From assembly GCA_020091685.1 (NCBI GenBank), contig CM034607.1:9235465-9299464 (forward strand): a stretch of 64,000 nucleotides of DNA, written 5' to 3'. The notes beneath the pieces were generated by a model. The model searched no databases. It saw only the letters and a list, made by a program, of their open reading frames with translations, and had not been told where the DNA came from. A program made the position numbers and the translations under genes. Origin of the DNA: Lutjanus erythropterus (Eukaryota > Chordata > Actinopteri > Lutjaniformes > Lutjanidae). Of the stretch, positions 55,490 through 64,000 are shown piece after piece; the first letter of the stretch is position 1; each line of letters starts with the position of its first letter.

Positions 55490-56390
55490 TGAGCACATCG
55501 CCTCCTTCCCCCCTGCGTCTAAATCTTTCATTCCCAAGCTTCCCGGCGACTTTTCTCATCACCTGAATCCCTTCCTGCTTGTGTAATCGCATCTCTTCTA
55601 CCTCCACCCAGCTGTCATTACCGGCGTCTGCCGTCTTCCCGTTCCCATCCCTCCCCCCGCTGCCCGCCATCCCCAAGTGCACCCCCACCGCTCAACCCTC
55701 GTCCGCCTCCTCCACGCCCGCCTCCTCTTTCCCTTCCTGTGATTACATTGCAAAATCTAACTCAAAAACCTGCAATCTTCCTCTCCCCGGCCTACCATCT
55801 CGTCCTTGCCTTAATTTTTTCTCCCCAACCAACCCCCCATGTACAAACACCTCACCTTTTCCAATCTCTCCCTTCAATTGCGCTACACCCCCCCCACCCC
55901 CTCACTTCCTCCTTTTAGTTTTGGGTGCGCACACACACACACACACACAAAAACACACTATCTCCTCTCCCATCCCGGTGCACCATAATGAAATCGCTCC
56001 TCCAGCCTTGTTCCACTCTGACTTTCCCCCGTTTTCCCTTCATTTTTCCATCAAGTCGTTCTCCACACGCCTCCGAACCAGGAACCCTCCATGGTCCCCA
56101 CATTTGCCATCTCTTTTCATTTCCCCTCCGTCTCCTCCTCTCCCCTCATCATCCCCCTTGCTTTGCCTGCCTCCCCTTTTTCCCCCCCTCCTCCGTTCAC
56201 ACGCCGACCTTCATTTCCGGCGACTGCCCCCTCCACCTCGTACCCCGCCGCCCATCACTTTAACTACTTCTCCATCCCAATTACCAGGTAAACCCCTGCT
56301 GCGACCAGGCCCTTACATCCCTGCCTTTTTTCCCTCCCTGACCTGAAAACGCCTCCGCCTTCTTCCCTCCATCTCTCCATCCTTTTTATT
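55490..56390. repeat. Long polypyrimidine (C/T-rich) tract
   Basis: About 900 bases on this strand are dominated by C and T with few purines (for example CCTCCTCTCCCCTCATCATCCC near 56133), plus a short (CA)n at 55928-55948. Stop codons need purines, so a 255-codon Pro/Ser/Leu-rich frame (55579-56346) and overlapping frames stay open. None has a domain. Such tracts can form triplex (H-DNA) structures. Confidence 0.8.
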
Positions 56391-56394
56391 AAGC

Positions 56395-56858
56395 CGAGCC
56401 TCATGGCAGCTGAGGGTGCCTGATGTTTGATAGCTTGTTAACTTGCATCCAAAGGAGACTCTGATTAATTCTGGCATTTCAGAGGGAATTATTTTGTATT
56501 TGCCTCCATGTCCAGCCCCCACAAACCACCACTGGCTCCTTTTCCCTCGGGTATCTCGCAAAGGGGAAAAAGCCCTTGATGTTAATATGGGAAAGAGGAG
56601 GTTAGTGATGTTGGTGTACCAACCTGGGTGATTGGAACGGACAGCCAGAAGTTCGGCCTTGCGGGTTAGACAAAGATCAGTCGGACTCAAGGATGTCTTT
56701 TCTCCTGAGAGGCTAAAGCATTTGAATATGAGAGATAACAAGGCTGGACAAAAGCAGGGAATTAGTTTGTGTTGTTGCATGTTGATAGGGGAAAGGCATC
56801 ATTTTTGGGAAACCTTGGGTGGCCTTTTGTTAAAACTCAGATTAAATCCTCAAGTGTT
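56395..56858. promoter_or_regulatory. Unique block, possible conserved non-coding element
   Basis: GAGCCTCATGGCAGCTGAGGG, GATAGCTTGTTAACTTGCATCC and GACTCTGATTAATTCTGGC contain HNF1-like GTTAAC and a TAATT core. The block is unique and directly abuts the repeat at 56859. Confidence 0.28.
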
Positions 56859-57200
56859 TAAGGAGCTTTTCTTCTAAACACACTATATATGTTAGAAAAT
56901 AGTTGCTGAAAACGTGAAAAAACTGAGAAATGTCGTACTGAATTGTGGAGTTAGACTGTTCAACTATTGTTCACAACTTCTGTGTTCAGGATTTTTTGGG
57001 CGGACCTGAAACATGGCTCGATGATGTGCTGGAGCCATGGTTCCCCCAACACTATACATGCCCGACAAACCAACGTCTGAACAACACTGCCTCCGCCTCC
57101 CCTCATCCTCCTTAACAGCCAGTTACGAACCTTGAGCGACTCTCTCGGTTCAAATCAGCAGTTTACTTCAGCTCACTTCAGTTCATACAACCCGACACAG
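56859..57200. repeat. Dispersed repeat, copy 2 of a pair
   Basis: It is collinear with 3201-3561; see that entry for landmarks. This copy lacks the longer C-rich CCCCCTCCCC run of copy 1 and has GCCTCCGCCTCCCCTC in its place. Confidence 0.7.
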
Positions 57201-57899
57201 AAGAAAAAAAACATTCTGTCACCGTCCTCTGGCTCTGGTGGCTCAAAATGTCTGGACATGTCCAATAAAGCTGCTAGACGGAGCGTCCATGTTTCAAAAT
57301 AGTTTTATGTCATATTGTAAAATGAAGATGCCCCCAGTGTTTCAGAGCAGAGAAAACTGCTCATATTTTCATGATTTTGATTTTTAATTTATATTCTCAG
57401 TTTCTTTAGTCAGTAAAATTTGGCTGGATGGTTAAGACCATGTTTCTATGATGTAACAAATTCAGAACACATTTATTGTTGCCTCAAACGATCTTTAATA
57501 TTTGCAACAGGCAAAGAGGCTCTTTCTTTACGTAGCATTGAAAAACGGGTGACACAGCTCTGATAGCAGTGCAGCATGATTATCCACACAAAATGGAAAT
57601 CCAGTTGGTGGCTGTTAAATGGAAACAAGCAAAACATCACATTCATCTCTTCTTAATATTATTATGCATTATAATTCACATGGGTCCCCCCGTTTTCATC
57701 ATCCTTCCGCTTCTATCTCTAACATCCACCAAGGTTTATTCATCATTGTTTCATCTTTGGTAGACTTCCCAGTTGGTGGGGAGCAGAGGTTCACAAGCCT
57801 CGTGGGTAATATGTGTGCTAAACTAATTAGCACCAGCCATGCTGCGAGGAAACACAGGGGCTTTTCAACCACTGATAAAAAGACAAGACATCTCACAAA
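57201..57899. other. Unique non-coding DNA
   Basis: A 102-codon frame (57619-57927) has no recognised domain. Confidence 0.4.
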
Positions 57900-58200
57900 A
57901 CTCTTTGGCAAAGCTACCCTTCTTTAATGGCAGTGAGGGGAGACAGACTGGGCGCTCGTTTTAAATCTTGATCTGAGCGGTGCTTGAACTGCCGAGAGCT
58001 CCTTGCTGTTAGCTCTCCTCTCCCAGGCCTCCGACGTCACTTTTCAAAAAAAAAAAAAAAAAAAAAAAGCCATCATATTCTCTGTCATCCTAGTTGGATC
58101 CTGGGAACATGCCGTAAGAGAAGGCTCCAAACTTTTAATGACTGTTGTACCCGTCGGGACAGTCTTTTTTTAGTTTGCCAGTTCTGCCTCTGATTATGTA
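57900..58200. promoter_or_regulatory. Unique block interrupted by an A-run
   Basis: CTTCTTTAATGGCAGTGAGGGG and GAGCGGTGCTTGAACTGCCGAG are complex and unique. An uninterrupted A23 run lies at 58046-58068. The regulatory role is speculative. Confidence 0.2.
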
Positions 58201-58347
58201 CGAATGAAGTGTGGATATTATTTAACTATAGCTTGGATTTGAACCTGCAGTTTCCTGAGAGTGCACTAACTGATAAATGATGTACATGGCAGGACAGGAA
58301 TAAGTCACATTAGTGAACAGCACAGCTGAAAACAGCAGCTCTCTTAA

Positions 58348-58918
58348 AGGGGCAGTTCACCCCAACATCAAAAATCCATATTTTCCCCCTGGACCGTTGT
58401 GCTGTTTATCCAACCTGAGTTTTTCATCAACTGTCTCTAACTTTGTTTCAGGTTTTTGGGCCAGTTCAATGATATCAGTCTGGTGTGAGTTTCATAGTTT
58501 TGGAGATATCACCCGTAGAGATGTCTGCCTTCTCTCCAGTATAATGGGACAAAATGGCACTCGGCTTGTGGTGCTCAATCCACCAAAAAATTAAATCTGA
58601 AAAATTCCAAGCCAGTGTCTCTTTCCAAAAATCATGACCCAGTTACTAAAGATAACGTTGTGTGTGTTGTTGTGAGCAGTTTCATAGGGACTACTTTCTT
58701 TAAGAAAGCAGTAAATGAAACTGCTCAAAGTCTTGAGTTTTTCAACTTTATTTTTGGGGGCTTTGAGCACCACAGGACTAGCATCATCTTCCATTACACT
58801 GGAGAGAAGGCAAACGTCTCTGCGCCTGATATCTCCAAAACTCTGCAACTCACGCCAAAACAGTATAGAGGGATAAATAGTTTTTTATTTTAGTATTTAC
58901 TTGTGGCGAACTGTCCCT
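58348..58918. mobile_element. TTAA-flanked miniature element (AGGG(G/A)CAGTTC(A/G)CC tips)
   Basis: The left tip AGGGGCAGTTCACCCC and right tip GGCGAACTGTCCCT (complement AGGGACAGTTCGCC) lie between TTAA at 58344-58347 and 58919-58922. The interior is itself partly palindromic: TTTTGGAGATATCACCCGTAGAGATGTCTGCCTTCTCTCCAGTATAATGG (58498-58547) reappears inverted at ~58790-58845. The opposite-strand frames 58313-58594 and 58591-58848 therefore share a common GDI-RRDVCLLSS peptide, which is a signature of the repeat, not a gene. A decayed relative is at 60540-61190. Confidence 0.75.
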
Positions 58919-58922
58919 TTAA

Positions 58923-60000
58923 ACTCAGAGTGTGCATTATCATAGCTGTGCCCAGTGCATTTTCTTTTTGTTCGACCAGTCTTCATGTTAGATACACACA
59001 TTAGTTAGTTTAGAGATTCTGGAGATGTTTACAAGCATCTTTGAAGCATTGATTACAGCAGTGGTGGGGCTTCATGGGCCTTTGTTAATTAATGTCTACA
59101 AATAATTTTTACACAATAAATGTTAATAGATATGTGGTTGTCAGATCTGGTTTTTTTTTTCACGTTAATGGTTTAATTATCAATTCCAGGCAGCAATCAG
59201 CCCGTACAAAAAGTAGAAAAGGTACGGTTACAAAGCTTGACACAGAAGTGCAAAAAGTTCCAAGGAGACACAGTTTTTCTGACAGGTCCATATCCACAAA
59301 TGTTAAAACAAGATGAATATGGAAAATTCATCAAACTAAGTGTAAGTGGGTCTGTTTATAAAATCCTCGACAACACGTAGAAACAGACAGAAGGTGCCTC
59401 TAGCAGATCCATAATCATATTTATTAAATATGAAATAGCATCCAGCCTAACAACAAGGCCTGTTTGAATCATCGTAAAAACAGATCTGTATTCTTTGTGT
59501 TCTCACTGAGATAGCATTACACACCTCAACTACCATACAAATGCCATATACATGTCGTTTTAAGCTCATTTGAGTCAGTTAGAGAAATTACACTGCCTTG
59601 ATTTTGCCATTTCAACACAGTTTGAGTGCACAGAGCGCATCGTGAGGCTTGACTGAGCGAGTGTCATCCTGTTGCAGCCAATCACAGCAGGCAGGTGCTT
59701 TATGTTACCAGTACTTTATTGGTTCAGATCGTACAGTCAGACGTCTCAAGAGTAGCTCACACATCTGTACTTTAGTTTTATTTGTGATATCACACACATG
59801 CCGGTCTGATTTGCAGGCAGCCTCTTGCAGGCCATAGAAAAATTCAAGAGGGCCGTATCTGGCTCGCAGGCCGCTGGTTGAACAGGCCTCGATTACACTG
59901 ATGATGTCACAGGCTTAAACAGTTTAGAGTAGGTCGGTCACAATAACTACTTTTGTTGAATGATAGAAATAATTATGATAAAAAAGTTTTATATCACTGA
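58923..60000. other. Unique DNA with one hAT-end-like segment
   Basis: 59835-59890 (AGGGCCGTATCTGGCTCGCAGGCCGCTGGTTGAACAGGCCT) resembles the GC-rich tip of hAT/Charlie-type elements. Otherwise no features are recognised. Confidence 0.4.
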
Positions 60001-60539
60001 TATAATAATAGTAATAATAATAATACAAGTACCCCCTTTCAAAGAGCAGGGAATTTTCAATCCTTAAGAATATTTAGACAAGCTGGAGTGTGAAAAAACT
60101 GAATAAAACCACACAACCAAAACAATAAACGGAACGGAGAACCAGCATGGAACCTAAGCACGGGATCAGCAACAAAACATTTTTAAGCCGGTTGAAAAAG
60201 GTCCACCTCAAAACAACCTATTTCAGTTTAAGTGTACGATATATTTAGAACATTTTCACCACTTTAACTTGCTGTCAAACAGCCTCTTCTCACAGGAGTC
60301 CGTTATTATACAAGACAAATGTTGTTTTCTCCAAAGAAGCCAGACTTCAGGGGTGAATTAAGTCATTTTACCTCGCATGATTCCAGCAATCTGTGAGGTA
60401 AAAATCCTGATTTCAGTTTGATGTTTCTTTTTTTAAGGATAGCTCAGATTCACTGAAGTCACACAATAACACAAACAAACTAGCAGATGGAAGCAGTGGT
60501 AGACCAGCGACTCCAGTGTTCACCAAGTTCAAATTTCTC
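60001..60539. other. AT-rich DNA with a short (AAT)n
   Basis: An AATAATAATA run lies at 60003-60025. Nothing else is recognised. Confidence 0.45.
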
Positions 60540-61195
60540 ATTTCTCCAGTGGAGTTTGATTGTTTTGGAGAGAATGGTATTTGGCTTAGAAAATGCTAGT
60601 TTTCCATCAGAAAAGGCTTTTTGATGGGAGAGAAAAGTGCTGAAAATATTCAGAGGGTTAAACTGATACAGATTTATTTAGGTGGAGCTCTTTGTAAGAG
60701 GCTAAAGTACCTTTTGCGGCTGACCCTGTCCACAGCAGTACATAGCTTAGCTTTTGTGCTGGTACTCCTCTCTGCGTTTGCAAACTGGAGGCGTAAAAGC
60801 ACCGAACAGAAATGGCTCTGAAAAATTCAAAACCAGCATCTCTTCACAAAAAGTAGTACTCAAGATAATCCACAGATGTGAGCACCTTCATGTCGGAACC
60901 TCTTACTCAAAAAGAAAGTAGTTCTGGTAGACTCTACTGCAGAAAAAAAGTAGTTCCTACATCAAATTGGTGTTAAATTTTTCAAAAGTACCCCAAGCCG
61001 AGTGCTATTTAGTCCTATATTGGAGAGAAGGCAGACATCTCTACAGACGAAATCTCCAAAACTCTGCAACTCAGACCAAAAAAAAAAAAAATCTAGATGG
61101 ATAAACAGCGCTGCAGGTCAGACTGATACCACTGACCCGGGCTAAAGCCTGAAACAAAGTTGGAGACAGTTGACGGAAAAGGACAATAGGCCTTT
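60540..61195. repeat. Decayed relative of the 58348-58918 element
   Basis: CTGAAAAATTCAAAACCAGCATCTCTTCACAAA, CTATATTGGAGAGAAGGCAGACATCTCTACAGACGAAATCTCCAAAACTCTGCAACTCA and GAAACAAAGTTGGAGACAGTTGACGGAAAA match that element, including its inverted half. Tips and TTAA are not preserved. Confidence 0.65.
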
Positions 61196-63179
61196 TTCTC
61201 ATAGCAGACAGTTTGGCTTGTCGCAAAACGAAAAGCCCAGGTGTTTCTAATAACATTAAAAATGAGTCAGTTCTATTCAAGTGTCACGTAAGCCACGACA
61301 GTGTGACAGTGAGCCAGCGTGCACAATAGCAGGACCCTGAGACTGAAGCAGCTGAATGGGATGCGGGTGTTTCTGTGCTTTTGCTACTGACACATGTCAA
61401 AATGTCTTCTGTGAAAAAGCAGAGTATACAAAACACTGAAATAGATTATCAAAATAAATAAATATCCTTAAAGAGCAACTTGACACTCAGTTTTGACTTT
61501 CAGCTTTTACACCAACGCATTTTGTCATTTTTTTGTCATTTTATGCCTAGATATTATATCTGGCAATCATCCAGCATTTGTATATTTGGGGCAGTCTAGA
61601 ATACAGAATTATGGCTTTCTCCTTGTAAAAAGGAAAATAACTTCTGTTGCACTGAACACAACAGAAGAGGGACCACAATCAATTGATGGTGTAAAAAAAA
61701 TGGCTGTGCACATAATTCACAAACTCCAAAATTGAATTTACCATTAAGTTACTACTTAAAAGAGGTATTTGCCCTCAGCAAACACAAACCTTTTATATTG
61801 CTGAAATATCACATAACCTTTGAACAGTGGACTCAAAGCTTCTGAGGTACTGAGGTAATTTATATGACATTGAAAGCCTTGAGTATTGATCCACTCTTGT
61901 ATTGATCCTCCATCCTGCAAAAAGTTTAGACCTCTGATAGCCTATCGTCAGCCTAATTAAGGCAACTGAGCAAACTGCCGGCACCCCTGGTATTCATTAG
62001 CTGCTGTTTCCTAGCACCTCTACAGTACCTGCTCCTGTGATGGCTTTCAGGTAAAATAGACAGCTTGCGAGGAGACCTGCCAGTGTATGGTTCGGAGATA
62101 TTTTTTTTTTGACCATCAACAGGAAGTTAAGCATGCTGACTGGAGCACAGTACTCTACAAAAGTCCTGTCCTTGCAGTTTTCTGGTTTCACACGGTTTCT
62201 TACTTTCTGCACAGTTGATGCCTAAAATGTAGGATTAACTGTGGGTAGCTACAAGACAGAATATGTAAAGTAGATGCATATTCCTCCTCTTTTGGTGGAA
62301 GTTAGCTTTGTCCATCACATCCAATGTGTCCCATGCATCTCAAACCAGTCTGAACAGAGACAAAACTGATAAGACTGGAAACGAGTCAAACTTCCAAAAT
62401 GTCAAAGTCACAAAACTTTATCTAGTCAGTGCTCCACTATATTCATCATGAAAAGCTTCTTCACTGTAAACAGTTGCCATGGCAACGGCTTCTGGACAGG
62501 ATTTTCTGATTTTTTTCAATGTAACGCTTGTGGTCCAAAGCAAAAACTGAGAGTGAAAATGATGTGTTGATAGGCTGCATCCCAAATAAATTAGTAGGCA
62601 AAAACTATGTGAGATTTTTTTCTTCATCAGCCTATTTCTGAAGCACACTACGCCAACATAAATATCCCACAATGCAATGCAGTAGTGACCAATGTAAGTA
62701 ACGCTTCAGTAAAGTTTTACTTTGCTAGGCTTAATTTATTCTTTAAACCAGTTTGTTGTTTACATGGTTTACTGTCTCCAACTACCAGGAAGCGGTGTGA
62801 CACGTGCTGAGCAGCATTTCTTAAAAGATGCATACCAGTCTTTATGTACACAAAGGTATATTGGCAAAATCAGGAATTATTTTAGGGTATAGAATTCTCC
62901 TAAGTGTTGGGAAATGACTGTGTACAAAGTACTGATATAGTCAATTAAATTTCATTCATCAACTTTATGTATATGGTATATTGCAATAATAATGTCACAA
63001 AATTCTGGTTTTTCCACACGACACACTTCTGTAAGATACGTCACAGACATGAAAAATTCAGGTAAAGGGCAGTATTTTTCGGGTGTGCGCTCTCTTTCTT
63101 CTTCTGCAGACTTAATGTAGAAAGATAGGACTGGCAGTAGCAGCACCATAGCAGCAACATCGTCTGTGTGCTTTGGAAG
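61196..63179. other. Long AT-rich unique stretch
   Basis: It contains a T-run (62100-62110), a CAGTTGCCATGGCAACGGC palindromic word (62470-62488, an RFX/X-box-like GTTGCCATGGCAAC), and otherwise nothing recognisable. Confidence 0.4.
62472..62485. promoter_or_regulatory. GTTGCCATGGCAAC palindrome (RFX X-box)
   Basis: This perfect 14-base palindrome has the form of the consensus RFX binding site (GTTGCCATGGCAAC), which controls ciliary and other genes. No promoter or exon is visible next to it. The motif is certain; function is inferred. Confidence 0.45.
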
Positions 63180-63880
63180 GGTTACTTTAAAAAGATATTA
63201 TGATACAATTACTAATTACCTGTTAAAAATGTAATCCAGAACCCAATCCAAGTATCACAACAAAAAGTAAATTGATTACTTTCTAGTGCTTATGGATTAC
63301 CTGAGTAACAGATATGGTGAATCTGGTGAAATTGTCACACTTAGACCTCAAACTCAAAGTAAACTGACAGAAACTTATTCACATTCTTAGAATTGGTCAC
63401 CAGCATCCCCACGTATATTTCCAAATTATTTTTTAGTATGTAACAGTAGTAGTTGTACGACTGAAAGTTTAGCTAGCTAACTAGGTTTCTGTGTAGGTAA
63501 CATTAGTAGTTGATCTGTGTAGCTAAAGTTAGCTGTTGGACAGTGTAGCTAATGTTAGCAGTTGGTATGTGTTGCTAACATTAGACAGTGGTCTTACTTT
63601 TAAAAGTTTCTTTAAATTAGATGTTGAGACAATATAAAAAATCACCAAGTGCAAGCATTTGGCAGCTGGCAAATGTAAGATTAGCCGGTTTCACTGAGAC
63701 CAGGGTGGTGTTGTGAGACCCAGGAAGTGTTATGTGCATAATCCCCATTTTTACTTAATGTAACTTTAATCTGATTGTCTTTTTTTGTAACTGTATTGAA
63801 TACAGTTACCTTTTTTTATATCCTAATATAATTACATAATCATGTTACATGTAATCTGCTACTTCCCAAGCCCGGTGGTC
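63180..63880. repeat. Decayed hAT-like element, same family as 53194-54253
   Basis: The right part TGTAACTGTATTGAATACAGTTACC, ATCATGTTACATGTAATCTG and TTCCCAAGCC closely parallels 54070-54135. The left part GTTACTTTAAAAAGATATTATG and GTAATCCA..GATTACTTTCTAG is similar to 53640-53720. Tips are eroded. A minisatellite lies inside (63492-63592). Confidence 0.6.
63492..63592. repeat. ~27-bp minisatellite (GTAGCTAATGTTAGCAGTTGG type)
   Basis: Four diverged units: GTAGGTAACATTAGTAGTTG, GTAGCTAAAGTTAGCTGTTGG, GTAGCTAATGTTAGCAGTTGG, GTTGCTAACATTAGACAGTGG. Confidence 0.8.
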
Positions 63881-64000
63881 ACCCTTGCACGAGCAGCAGT
63901 AGCCATGAAGTGCAGGTAGAAGTAGGCATGCGGCCCAAATGATAGAACCGACACGATGAGCTGAGGGGAACTTCCGAGTCGTCTAATTGTCTCTGGGTTC
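63881..64000. other. Unique DNA at window end
   Basis: No features are recognised. Confidence 0.4.

Noticed and set aside
55579-56346. 255-codon Pro/Ser/Leu-rich frame, the longest in the window
   Set aside because: A polypyrimidine tract is poor in stop codons; overlapping frames are also long, and no domain, splice sites or promoter context is visible.
58313-58893. Frames on opposite strands sharing a GDI-RRDVCLLSS peptide
   Set aside because: The shared peptide reflects the palindromic interior of the TTAA-flanked element, not a gene.

Overview
The window looks like non-coding nuclear DNA from a teleost fish, probably a percomorph. The base composition is AT-rich. Long (CA)n/(GT)n, (TA)n and poly-A/T tracts are common. 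Several interspersed repeats are families I recognise from memory in fish genomes: TTAA-flanked miniature elements, hAT ends, an L2-like LINE 3' end, a LINE with a GGAT tail, and a Tc1 transposase remnant. No bacterial operon, rRNA, convincing tRNA, CRISPR array or intact protein-coding gene is visible. Almost every open frame of 60-130 codons is chance or lies in low-complexity DNA. The window is probably intergenic DNA or a very large intron.

Layout. 1-5.5 kb is mostly unique AT-rich DNA, with one exon-like segment (1369-1447) and a dispersed repeat (3201-3561) that has a partner at 56859-57200. 5.5-9 kb is repeat-rich: a TTAA-flanked miniature element, a composite repeat, an L2-like LINE remnant and a minisatellite. 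10.8-13.5 kb holds a coding-like minus-strand orphan segment, a microexon-like site, and a repeat split by a second TTAA-flanked element. 14-21.8 kb is the most structured part. A dispersed repeat family occurs in several copies, and between them sits an hAT-type element (15703-19534) with an 8-bp target duplication. A 2.4-kb foldback element (16085-18467) with long inverted arms, an internal ~140-bp tandem array and a perfect 9-bp target duplication is inserted inside the hAT element. A LINE C-terminal fragment follows at 19.6-20.1 kb.

22-35 kb is largely unique DNA with a Tc1 transposase remnant, a 27-bp minisatellite and a dense unique block at 29.06-30.3 kb that I judge the best candidate regulatory (conserved non-coding) region. 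35.7-46 kb mixes an old duplicated segment carrying different insertions with many dispersed repeats. 46.5-50.3 kb contains further unique candidate regulatory blocks. 50.6-54.3 kb has a 1.2-kb TTAA-flanked element and an hAT element with a recognisable transposase scrap. 55.5-56.4 kb is a polypyrimidine tract. 58-64 kb holds another TTAA-flanked element, old hAT-like ends and AT-rich unique DNA.

No genes can be described as working together. The biology visible here is transposon accumulation, nesting and decay, with islands of unique, homeodomain-motif-bearing DNA that may be enhancers of a developmental gene outside the window. Conservation and repeat-family identity could not be tested here; those statements rest on recognition and inference.
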